Part shown: piece by piece, positions 8,792 through 17,195 of the stretch
Layout: each line of letters begins with the position of its first letter
Position numbering within the stretch: the first letter of the stretch is position 1
NCBI RefSeq assembly: GCF_965221945.1
Contig: NZ_OZ244925.1
Span: 3,534,001 to 3,598,000 of the forward strand
DNA from: Poriferisodalis sp965221945
GTDB lineage: Bacteria > Actinomycetota > Acidimicrobiia > Acidimicrobiales > Poriferisodalaceae
Direction: 5' to 3'
Length of the DNA stretch: 64,000 bases
Notes under the pieces: model-generated
Told to the model about the DNA's origin: nothing
Databases searched by the model: none
Seen by the model: only the letters and a program-made list of their open reading frames with translations
Translations under genes and position numbers: made by a program

Positions 8792-9078
8792 AGCGGGATC
8801 GCGTCGGCGAGCATCGTGCGGTAACGGTCTCGCAGGCACGAACGCGGCACGACATCCACTTCAGCGCCGAGGAGGTCCTCCAGATCTGCCTTGAGGCCTC
8901 CGATGTCGAACAGCGTGACACCCTGATCGAAGTCGACCAAGAAGTCATAGTCGCTGTCGGTGCCGTCATCGCCTCGGGCAACAGAGCCCACGAGCGCGAT
9001 AGCGCTCGCCTTGTTGCGCGCGGCTGCATCTCGGATCTCGGACCTGAGCCGGCCAACGACTTGCTCGCGTCTGCTCAC
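8788..9078 (-). CDS. mntA: MNT-domain nucleotidyltransferase antitoxin
   Basis: 96 residues from GTG 9078. The frame is open further upstream through the 97-bp repeat, but the start MSRREQVVGRL with a GGTGGGG-type ribosome-binding site fits minimal nucleotidyltransferases best. The catalytic motif G-S-x10-D-x-D is intact (GSVARGDDGTDSDYD), followed by FLVDF and a DLEDLLGAEVDVV strand typical of MNT proteins. In characterised pairs MntA adds AMP to the HEPN tyrosine and neutralises it. This is the only two-gene defence/addiction-type unit in the window, inserted between wall-protein genes on the opposite strand. Confidence 0.88.
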   Translation of the reverse strand: MSRREQVVGRLRSEIRDAAARNKASAIALVGSVARGDDGTDSDYDFLVDFDQGVTLFDIGGLKADLEDLLGAEVDVVPRSCLRDRYRTMLADAIPL

Positions 9079-9160
9079 CCCACCGAATGTAACGCTTCGG
9101 CTCGGCGGCTCAAGCGCGTCAAGTACAGAACCGGCGGGCGACAGTTTGGGGCTCCGAGGC

Positions 9161-9257
9161 CGAATTAGCATCGCTGGCAGGCCCGGAGGCCGGACCTGAT
9201 GTTCAAAGGCTGAACGACTCTGGTTCGCAGTCGCGTCGGGCGCCGCTCCGATCGAGA
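9161..9257 (+). repeat. 97-bp upstream element, copy 2
   Basis: The second copy of the 5082-5178 block (two mismatches in 97). It lies between the divergent antitoxin start (9078) and the CWB2-protease start (9268). It contains the self-complementary stretch ggcccggaggccgg. Conserved spacing from its gatcgaga end to the start codon supports TTG 9268 as the start of the next gene. Confidence 0.85.
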
Positions 9258-9267
9258 CGCAGCCACG

Positions 9268-11574
9268 TTGCCGTTCACTCATAGCCTCGCCTCGATGCCG
9301 CAACTTGGCCCGTCTGCCCGGTCCGCGGCATGCGCGCTGGTTTGTGCGGCAGTGCTCGCGGCGGTCTTGGCGGCGCCTGCGACAGCGGGTGCGCAGAGCG
9401 CCCAGGTCGCCCAGCAGCGCATCGAAGCCGCTACCGACTACGAGCTCGCGGCGACCCTCGCCGGGGGCACCTGTGACGGGCCTGGCGGGTCGCACAGCGT
9501 GGCGTTGGCGTCAGGCGAGAACTGGCCCGACGCGTTGGCAGGCACCGCGCTCGACCGGCCGCTGCTGCTCACCAAGCAGGCCTTCCTGCCCGCGGCCACG
9601 CGGGAATACCTCGAGCCGTGCGCCAGCCAGCCCAACGCCAAGGTGATCGTGCTGGGGGGCGCCGCCGCCGTGTCCGAAGATGTGACCGGCTCGCTGCGAA
9701 ACTTGGGCTACCGGGTGGACCGGATAGCGGGCACCGACCGCTACGACACCGCCCGGCGCGCTGCGCGGGCATTCGCCCCAGCGTCGCTTGGCACCGTGTA
9801 CCTGGCGTCGGGGGTCAACTTCGCTGACGCCGTTGCGGTGGCTCCGTACGTTTCGGCGAACAGCCCGCTCATCCTCACCCCGCCGGGCGCGCTGGGTGCC
9901 GAGGCCGAGCGGTTCCTGACCGATCCGGGCCGCACGGTCTCGTCGGTCACGATTCTGGGCGGCAGGGCGGCTGTGTCCGCCGAAGTCGAGGCGCAGGTGC
10001 GCAGCCTCGGCATCGCTACCCGGCGTGTGGCCGGCGCCAGCCGGTACGAGACAGCGTCGATGCTGGCCCGGCTGTCGTTCAGCAGGCAGGGATGCCATCC
10101 GGTCACCGATGTGGCCGTGGCCAGCGGCACTTCGCCCTACGCGGGGCTCGTGGCCGGTGCCGTGCGAGGCCAATGCCAGCCGCTGCTGCTCGCACCCCCG
10201 GCCGGCCCGGTGCCCGAGACGCTCGCCGCATTCGGGAGCGACTGGCTGCTCGCGGCGGGCAGCTCGACCCAGTCCTCGGTGACCGCCATCGGGCCGATGT
10301 CGTCGGTGAGCGATGCCGCGTTGGCTGCTGTGGCGACCGGCCGGATGCCCGACGAGTCCGGGGCGACCGAGACGGTCGGGACCGGTACGCCAGGCGGCAC
10401 CCAAGCCTGGGAGCAAGTGGCCGCCTCGGTGGTGCTGGTGCAGTGCCTCGACAGCGCGGGCGAGCCGACCCAGACCGGCTCGGGATTCGCCGTCGACGAC
10501 GGGCGCCAGATCGTCACCAACCACCACGTGGTGCACACAGACGGGGGACGGCCGTGCGCCGGCATCGAGGCCCAGGCGGGCGGCACGTTCGAGCAGGCGC
10601 CCGCCCGATCCGTCCCGGCGACGCTGGTGCGTGCGGCCGAGGCGCGAGATCTTGCCCTGCTGGCGCTGGATCCCAGCGCAGACGCGCTGCCGCCCGTCGC
10701 CATTGCGACGGCGCCGCTTCGAGCGGGCGAGCACATCACCGCGTTGGGCTACCCCAGCATCGGCGGGGCGACCATGACGCTCACGACGGGGCGCTACTCG
10801 GGGATCACGCTGCTGGACGGGGTGACGTGGATCAAGACCGACACCCAGATCGCGCCCGGCAACAGCGGCGGACCGGCCTTCAACGAGCAACGGCAGCTCG
10901 TGGGCGTCGCGTCAGCGTTGGTGCTGGCCCAGACCGGCAACGGCGCGCAGGTGGTCGGCAGCCTCGGCCTGCTGGCGCCCAGTACCGACGTCGCTGCCCT
11001 GCTCGCCGGCGACATCGGCGTTGAGCCGAGCAACGAGCCCGGTGGCGAGTCTGGGGGCGAGCCGGACGACGAACCTGCCGGCGACGAAGGGGAATGGACC
11101 CACGGCACCGCGACCAACACCGGCAACCACTACGTGATCTTGGTGACAGGCCCACAGAATCACAACATCGCGCGCCCGTTCGACAACGTCGTGCCGGTCC
11201 TGTTGGTGTTCTGCGACGACGCCGTGCAGATCGACTTCTGGAACCCGCTCCTCGACCAGTACCGGGGCCCGTTCATCGCGGGCCAGGTCGGCTTGTCGAA
11301 GCCCGAAGAGAACGGACGGGTGCCGATCGGCTACCGGATCGGCGGCGAAGACGTGCCGTTCATCTTCGAGCTGTGGCTGCCCTCGGAAGACAACCGGGCG
11401 ATCATCTCGGGCGACGAGGGCCACAGCTTCGTGAGCGCTCTGCGGAACGGGACGGGCCAGCTCGCTTTCGGCTTCACCAATTTCGACGGGGGGAACCAAG
11501 TCATCATCTTTCCCCGGATCGACGGCTTTGCCGCAGCCCACGATCGGCTGCAGCAGCGCTGCGCCAGGCGATAG
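9268..11574 (+). CDS. CWB2-anchored trypsin-like (DegP/HtrA-type) serine protease
   Basis: 768 residues from TTG 9268; ATG 9295 is an alternative, but spacing from the upstream repeat favours 9268. Signal peptide with core ALVCAAVLAAVLAAP. Three CWB2 repeats at about 60-355 (GTDRYDTA, GASRYETA). A Gly/Thr linker leads to a chymotrypsin-fold protease with a full triad: His420 (VTNHHVV), Asp461 (ARDLALL) and Ser533 (GNSGG). After an E/G/P-rich linker comes a C-terminal domain (about 610-768) with a C-D-D..W-N-P..GYRIGGEDVP..W-L-P-S-E-D pattern ending near a Cys, weakly reminiscent of VasI-like domains. Likely a wall-tethered extracellular protease that could trim neighbouring surface proteins (inference). 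No PDZ domain is seen. The paralogue at 22778 lacks the C-terminal domain. Confidence 0.9.
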   Translation: MPFTHSLASMPQLGPSARSAACALVCAAVLAAVLAAPATAGAQSAQVAQQRIEAATDYELAATLAGGTCDGPGGSHSVALASGENWPDALAGTALDRPLLLTKQAFLPAATREYLEPCASQPNAKVIVLGGAAAVSEDVTGSLRNLGYRVDRIAGTDRYDTARRAARAFAPASLGTVYLASGVNFADAVAVAPYVSANSPLILTPPGALGAEAERFLTDPGRTVSSVTILGGRAAVSAEVEAQVRSLGIATRRVAGASRYETASMLARLSFSRQGCHPVTDVAVASGTSPYAGLVAGAVRGQCQPLLLAPPAGPVPETLAAFGSDWLLAAGSSTQSSVTAIGPMSSVSDAALAAVATGRMPDESGATETVGTGTPGGTQAWEQVAASVVLVQCLDSAGEPTQTGSGFAVDDGRQIVTNHHVVHTDGGRPCAGIEAQAGGTFEQAPARSVPATLVRAAEARDLALLALDPSADALPPVAIATAPLRAGEHITALGYPSIGGATMTLTTGRYSGITLLDGVTWIKTDTQIAPGNSGGPAFNEQRQLVGVASALVLAQTGNGAQVVGSLGLLAPSTDVAALLAGDIGVEPSNEPGGESGGEPDDEPAGDEGEWTHGTATNTGNHYVILVTGPQNHNIARPFDNVVPVLLVFCDDAVQIDFWNPLLDQYRGPFIAGQVGLSKPEENGRVPIGYRIGGEDVPFIFELWLPSEDNRAIISGDEGHSFVSALRNGTGQLAFGFTNFDGGNQVIIFPRIDGFAAAHDRLQQRCARR

Positions 11575-11658
11575 AGGCGGGTGCGGTGCGGGCGGGGCGA
11601 CGGCCGTCCCGGCGATCTGCAACGGTGTCGTGACACCGCCGGGGCAGACTGTCGGAGC

Positions 11659-14412
11659 GTGACGGGAAAACGGCAAGGCCTGCGGGTTCGATGGGTGGCC
11701 GCGTTGGCTGCAGCCATGACAGTGGCGTCGCTGTTGGCGGTGCCGAGCGCGAGCGGCCAGACGGCATCTGCTGCAGGGCCAGGACCAGTGCCGCCAAGCC
11801 AGTGGCCGCAGTCGCATCTGGCTGCGCCGCAGTTGGAGGCCTGGCCGAACGGCGTTCGCATTTACGGTGCCGACCGGCACCAAACCGCACTGGCGGCTGC
11901 GCTGACCATGCGCGGTCGCGGTGGCTTCCCTTTCGACTCGCCCGATGCCACGTCGCGCGCCGGGCGCAGCCTTGCCGCTGCGGGGGACTGGTGGGGCCTG
12001 GGTGTGTGCCCGCGCTCGGTCATCGTGGCGGCGTCGGACTCGCCGGCTGATGCGCTGGCTGCGGCCGCGCTGTCGGACTCCACAGGAGGCTCCAGTGAGC
12101 CGTACTTGCGGCGGGTCGCGGCCGGTGATCCGCTGTTCGATCCCATCGGGGGCTACAGCCGGGTCGACACGCTGGCAGCGCCCATCCTGCTCACCGACTC
12201 GGCCCGATCGGGCGCGCAGTCACTGAACCACTCGGCCCGGCTGGCCGCGCACGACCTTCGCCAGGGCGGTTGCAACGCGGCGCGTCAAGCGATCGTGGTC
12301 GGCGGCGAGTCTGCGGTGCCGGCGGGAGTCGAGACCGAGCTGGTGTCGATCGGCTACAGCGAGGTGTTCCGCGTCAGCGGCCTCACCCGCTACGGCACGG
12401 CTGCAGCCGTCGCGACATCGCTGGGCACAGCACCCATTCCCGACGGCGTGAAGGGATGTGCCGACCCCTCTGCCTCCGACGGTGACGCCACTATGACCTT
12501 CTACGCCAACTCGGTGGTGGAGTGGCGCCCACGAGCACGCGAGTGCGAGCTGCTGGGCCGCACGGTGGTGCTCACCGTAGGCGTGGATGCGCTCGCTGCT
12601 GGCTGGTGGACGAGCTTCTGGCAGGTGCCGGTGGTGCTGGCCGACGGCAGCGACTACCTCCCCCACGAGACCGCGACAGCGCTCAGCCTGCTCGACGCAG
12701 AGCACCTGATTGTGCTGGGCGGAACGTCGCAGATTCCCGAACAAGTGGCGGCATTGGCGGCAAACCTCTCGGGGGCCGAGATGCTTCGCATCGCAGGGCC
12801 GGATCGCTACGCGACCAGTGTCGCCATGGTCAAGCACTTCGGCGGATGGTGGCCGAACCGGAACGGCAAGGATTTCGCCCGCTCCATGGTGTGCCTGGTG
12901 GCCTCGAGCGGGCGCGGCGACAGCGCTCGCGGCTGGCCCGACGCGCTCAGCGCCGGCCCTTGGTGCGGTGCGGCCTCGGCTCCGTCTGCGCAGGGACAGC
13001 CCTACGTGGTCGAGCGCATTGCCGGAACGGTGACTGCGCCGGAGATCGGATTCGTCGGTGCAGCGCGACGTCCGGCCTCGGACCCGTCGACCGCTGAGGC
13101 GCCGGGGCCGAAACGATCCGCGGTGCCCATCCTGCTGGTGCCTGCCAGGGCGAGTGAGCTGCCATCGTCGGTGTCGGACCTGCTGAGGAGTTCATTCACG
13201 GCGAGGCGGCAGTGCATCAGCGCGGTCGGTGGCCTGGGACCTCGCGGTGCAGTTGATGCAGATGCCTACGGCGCGGCTCTCAACAACGACGAGTGCTTCG
13301 AACCCGGCTTCGTCGTGGCCTTCGGCGGGCCATCGGTCATTCACCCCAGCCTGATGGCGGAGGCCTCGGCGGCGGTGAGCGGTCGGCTCATACCCGCAGA
13401 AGTTGACGCGAACCCCATCTTGGTCGGCGCTCAGACCAAGGACCCGGCCAATCCCAGCCGCACGGTCAAAGCGCCCGGCGCACCGCGGGGAGTTGGGGCA
13501 TTCGCCACACGGCTGTCGCTGGACGGGCTGGTGCATCACCGGGCCGATGACAAGGGGCGCTACCGGGACAGTGACGATGACGACTCGACTGCTGGCTCGT
13601 CCCCTGGACGTGTCTGGCTGTGCCTGCCGCGTTCCACCTACGAAGGGGCACGCTGGCTGGTGGCAGAAACGTCGAGGCGGCGCTCGCCGGTGGCGGTCGC
13701 GGACCTGCCTCAGCTGGGCTGGTACGGCGTCGATGCCGACGGCGTCGCACGCACCGAGGGCGACGGCGGTCCTGGCTGTCTGGCCTCTGCGTTGCCCGAT
13801 GATGGACCCCTAGCCGTGCGCGCGGTGGGTCCATTCGGACGCGCCTCGCAGTCGACCGTGCTCGTGGCCGATGAGTACCGGCGCTTCTGGATGGCGCAGC
13901 CGGTCACCCTGCAAGCACGGGGGCACAACGGGCTACCTGGTGCCGACGATCCCACCGACGGTGGCGTCACGAGTTGGTCCTTCCGCTCGGACCAGTCTCG
14001 CAACTACCTCCACGTGCCTCCCGACCGGGAGGAGCTGAGCGACGCGTTCTTGTCGATTCAGATTGTGCGCGGTCTCGGAGAAGAAGACCCCGACCGGTTC
14101 ACCGCACTGTGGTCGACGGATACAGCCAGTCGAACCGTCACGGGAACGGTCGCTGGTGAGGCCCGACTGAATGGCAATGTCTGGGAGTTGCGGGGTATGA
14201 GCGTGCTGAGCGGAGGAACGTGGTTGATCGACGTCTTCGGTGCCGAGTCGCAAGCCCCGAGCGGCCTGGATTCGAGCGTGGCGGTCGCAGGGCTGGCAGA
14301 CGGTGGCTACGGCGCAGGCGGTTTCGTGGGCACGATCTCGCTCAACGACTTCGGACCCGACGACGACACCGTCACGTGGCAAGCCGACGCCTTCATCAAC
14401 GCCGCTCCCTAG
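11659..14412 (+). CDS. Divergent CWB2-repeat secreted protein
   Basis: About 917 residues from GTG 11659, chosen because the signal peptide (VTGKRQGLRVRWVAALAAAM, cleaved near SASGQ) then sits at the N-terminus; a ggag lies very close upstream, so the start is not certain. CWB2-like repeats are recognisable (YGADRHQTA, VSGLTRYGTA, IAGPDRYATS, with VVGG and VLGG cores), but they are longer than usual, with insertions containing WW and Cys-rich segments. The C-terminal ~300 residues (VWLCLPRSTYEGARWLVAE, later LNDFGPDDDTVTWQADAF) resemble nothing I can name. No enzyme motif. It lies 35 bp before the next CWB2 gene, so the two may be co-transcribed. Confidence 0.82.
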   Translation: MTGKRQGLRVRWVAALAAAMTVASLLAVPSASGQTASAAGPGPVPPSQWPQSHLAAPQLEAWPNGVRIYGADRHQTALAAALTMRGRGGFPFDSPDATSRAGRSLAAAGDWWGLGVCPRSVIVAASDSPADALAAAALSDSTGGSSEPYLRRVAAGDPLFDPIGGYSRVDTLAAPILLTDSARSGAQSLNHSARLAAHDLRQGGCNAARQAIVVGGESAVPAGVETELVSIGYSEVFRVSGLTRYGTAAAVATSLGTAPIPDGVKGCADPSASDGDATMTFYANSVVEWRPRARECELLGRTVVLTVGVDALAAGWWTSFWQVPVVLADGSDYLPHETATALSLLDAEHLIVLGGTSQIPEQVAALAANLSGAEMLRIAGPDRYATSVAMVKHFGGWWPNRNGKDFARSMVCLVASSGRGDSARGWPDALSAGPWCGAASAPSAQGQPYVVERIAGTVTAPEIGFVGAARRPASDPSTAEAPGPKRSAVPILLVPARASELPSSVSDLLRSSFTARRQCISAVGGLGPRGAVDADAYGAALNNDECFEPGFVVAFGGPSVIHPSLMAEASAAVSGRLIPAEVDANPILVGAQTKDPANPSRTVKAPGAPRGVGAFATRLSLDGLVHHRADDKGRYRDSDDDDSTAGSSPGRVWLCLPRSTYEGARWLVAETSRRRSPVAVADLPQLGWYGVDADGVARTEGDGGPGCLASALPDDGPLAVRAVGPFGRASQSTVLVADEYRRFWMAQPVTLQARGHNGLPGADDPTDGGVTSWSFRSDQSRNYLHVPPDREELSDAFLSIQIVRGLGEEDPDRFTALWSTDTASRTVTGTVAGEARLNGNVWELRGMSVLSGGTWLIDVFGAESQAPSGLDSSVAVAGLADGGYGAGGFVGTISLNDFGPDDDTVTWQADAFINAAP

Positions 14413-14447
14413 CGGACTGCCTCGCCGGCTGAGAGGGGCGAGGTACC

Positions 14448-17036
14448 GTGACCCTCAGACTGTGCGGCACTGCAAGCACCATGCTGAGTCAAGACGTTCC
14501 GACATATGGCTGCGGCAGGCGCGCGGCTCATGCCCTGGTCGCGTTGGTGGTGGCTGCCGCTGTGCTCGCTGCTGCTCACGATCCGGTGCAGGGCGCCGCG
14601 GCCTATGCCGAGACGCGGCGCCTCGAAGGCCCGACGCGCTACGAGACCGCGGTTAACATCGCGGAGGCATACGTCGATGAAGTCGAGAGATTCGGCGGCG
14701 AGCGTGTCGACACGGTCGTGCTGACGTCGGGTGCGAATGACCACTTCGCGTACGCGATGTCGATGTCGGCGTTAGCGCAGCTGCACCGTGCACCGTTGCT
14801 GCTGGTCCAGCCCAACGCGCTGCCCCCTGCCGTCGGAACGTTCCTATCGGACAACGACATTTCCGAAGTGATCATCGTGGGCGGCCCCTCAGTGGTGTCT
14901 GCCACCGTTGCGGGAGCGCTGGAGGCCCTTGGCGACATCGAGGTGACCCGCATCGCCGACGCCGACGCCTACAGCACCGCTGCCGCAGTGGCCGCAGCGG
15001 TCGGCGAATCCGTCTCGCCGGGCGAGTTCCCCGTGGACGGCCGCACAGCGTTGCTCGCCACCGGCGAGAACTTCGCTGATGCGCTCGCAGCGGGGCCGCT
15101 CGCCTACCGGGGCAACCATCCCATATTGCTGACCCGCAGCGCCGAACTGCCCGAAGCCACCGAGACATTCCTGGCAGCGAGCGGGATCGAGCACGTCGTG
15201 ATCTTGGGGGGCGGTGCGGCCGTCAGCAGCGGCGTGGAACAGGCCGTCGCCGATCTCGGCATCGAGATCACCCGCTGGGCCGGTGCTGATCGGTTCGCCA
15301 CTGCCGTGAAGATCGCCGAGGCGCTGCTGGGCGTCGACACGCCCGCGGACTGCTTCGGCGGCAGCGAGGTGGGCTTGGCGTACGGGCGGCGGTCGCCCGA
15401 TGCGATCGTGAGCGGACCGCTGCTGGGCGAGCTGTGTGCGCCGCTGCTGCTGACAGAGTGGGGCGAGCTGCCTGAAAGCGCAGCGGCATTGCTGAGATCC
15501 GACGACTACATCACCGGCGACATCAACGGCGACGTTCGCATCACCGTGTTCGGCGGTGAGGGAGCCGTCTCCGAACAGGCGCTGATGGACGCCATCGACG
15601 CGGCGCAGCTGCCCGAGCTCACTGCGAGCCTGCGAGGCGTCGAGGGCGGCTGCCACTTCACCGTCGAGTTCAGCGAGCCGGTGCAGACGTCGGACGCAGC
15701 CGACTTCTCCAGCTATTCGACCGGTCAAGGCCGATTCGGCACGGTGAACGCCGGCGCTGGGACCACCACCACCAGCGCCACCGTGACCTTCTCCGGAGGC
15801 TTCATCAGCCCCGCCGGCACCGTCCCGGCCGGCTGCTTCGCGCCATTGCAGGAACGCGAACGCATCGGCATCAGCACCCGTGCGATCCGGGCGGCCAACG
15901 ACGACCGCACGGTGGTCCAGTCCGACTATGTGATCCCGCCCGACAACCGGCGCCCGTCGCTGGTCATCAGCGCCCCCCAAGGCGGCGACATCGTGTGGGT
16001 CGAGAGCACCGAGCCGCTGGCGCCGGCGCCGATCGAGGTGCTGTTCGAGCGAGGCAGCTCGATCGAGGCCCCGGTCGGGGCCGACTTAGACGACGGGGCA
16101 ATCCGGTTCACGGTCGTCGTTCCTGAGGAACTCGGCGGCGTGCTGCAAGCAGGAGACAAGGTGTCGATAGCCAGTCGCGCCGCTGCCGATCTCGCAGGCA
16201 ACGAGAGCCGGGCCGCCAGCCGGACCGTCGAGAACGACGACACACCGCCCGAGATCGATCGCATCACCGTGACCGAGCCAGTCGCCACACGCCAGGCCGC
16301 GGTGACGCTGAAAGTGGCCGATACCGGCGGGTCCACCGCCGACGCCATCTTGATCTCGGCCGATCCGGGCACGTCAGTGGACGGGGCCGCGGGCAACGAG
16401 TGGCAGATCGACGTGAACGTGCGCGACACACGCCCCCGAGGCTGGTCGCCGTCACAGCTCAGCTCGGTAAGGGTGTCCGAGTCGAGCCGCCGGATCCTGG
16501 TGCAGGTGCTGGCCGAGGCGGTCGTCGACGATCTGGCCGCCGACCTGAACAACGACCGGGCGTTCAACTCCCGGTTCACTGCGTTGGCGTTCAGCGGCGA
16601 GGCGTTCAGCCGCCCAGCCGACACCCGAGGCCGTGTGTCGTTCACCGAAGGCGCCAGCACCGTCGATGTGACGGTGCTGTGGAGCGAGCCGGTGCAGGGC
16701 TGCACCGGGTTGCATCGAGCGGTGGATCCGCGCAACATCGAGATCGATGTCGATGCTGACGGCGAAGGCGACTTCGCGCTCGACGGGCACACCTTCGGCG
16801 ACAGCGACGTGATGCTCGTGGCGAGCGACGGGTCGGGCCCGCTCATTGCCGGCGACCCCATCTGCGACACCAGCGTCGATGTCCGCTCGGGCACCCTCAA
16901 GGTCCGCATCGAGTCTGCGAACGTCGACAATCTGCCCGGCACAGCTTCGCTGGCCACCATTCGCCCGGGTGCAGCCAGCGACTTCGCCCGCAACGAGAAC
17001 GAGTCCCAGACCGGGGTGAAGTTCCGCCGCCCATAG
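14448..17036 (+). CDS. Secreted CWB2 protein with SbsA-type Ig-like modules
   Basis: 862 residues from GTG 14448, preceded by gagaggggcgagg. Signal peptide core ALVALVVAAAVLAAA. Three CWB2 repeats follow (EGPTRYETA near 58, second repeat near 168, GADRFATA near 276), with PLLLV/PILLT motifs and a Cys pair (DCFGG, ELCAPLLL) in the last. After a VEGGCHFTVEFSEPVQTSDA strand come Ig-like modules: the DLAGNESRA signature near 581 and DDTPPEIDRITV after it. The C-terminal region has an SEPVQGCTG motif and a D-V-D-A-D-G calcium-loop-like stretch. It is a close relative of the gene at 17196. Likely a wall-anchored structural surface protein. Confidence 0.88.
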   Translation: MTLRLCGTASTMLSQDVPTYGCGRRAAHALVALVVAAAVLAAAHDPVQGAAAYAETRRLEGPTRYETAVNIAEAYVDEVERFGGERVDTVVLTSGANDHFAYAMSMSALAQLHRAPLLLVQPNALPPAVGTFLSDNDISEVIIVGGPSVVSATVAGALEALGDIEVTRIADADAYSTAAAVAAAVGESVSPGEFPVDGRTALLATGENFADALAAGPLAYRGNHPILLTRSAELPEATETFLAASGIEHVVILGGGAAVSSGVEQAVADLGIEITRWAGADRFATAVKIAEALLGVDTPADCFGGSEVGLAYGRRSPDAIVSGPLLGELCAPLLLTEWGELPESAAALLRSDDYITGDINGDVRITVFGGEGAVSEQALMDAIDAAQLPELTASLRGVEGGCHFTVEFSEPVQTSDAADFSSYSTGQGRFGTVNAGAGTTTTSATVTFSGGFISPAGTVPAGCFAPLQERERIGISTRAIRAANDDRTVVQSDYVIPPDNRRPSLVISAPQGGDIVWVESTEPLAPAPIEVLFERGSSIEAPVGADLDDGAIRFTVVVPEELGGVLQAGDKVSIASRAAADLAGNESRAASRTVENDDTPPEIDRITVTEPVATRQAAVTLKVADTGGSTADAILISADPGTSVDGAAGNEWQIDVNVRDTRPRGWSPSQLSSVRVSESSRRILVQVLAEAVVDDLAADLNNDRAFNSRFTALAFSGEAFSRPADTRGRVSFTEGASTVDVTVLWSEPVQGCTGLHRAVDPRNIEIDVDADGEGDFALDGHTFGDSDVMLVASDGSGPLIAGDPICDTSVDVRSGTLKVRIESANVDNLPGTASLATIRPGAASDFARNENESQTGVKFRRP

Positions 17037-17195
17037 CGGGCCTGCACGCTCGATTGAAGTCCCTCGTCTGCTTCGGCCGGTGTGGTTGAGTGGGCGTGCG
17101 CCGATGAGCCGGCGCCGCTGGAGGCCCTGATGGTGGATCCGAACGTGCCTGGTGCGGCGGCTCAGCGACATCGCCGGGTAGGTGCAGGTGCTGAG

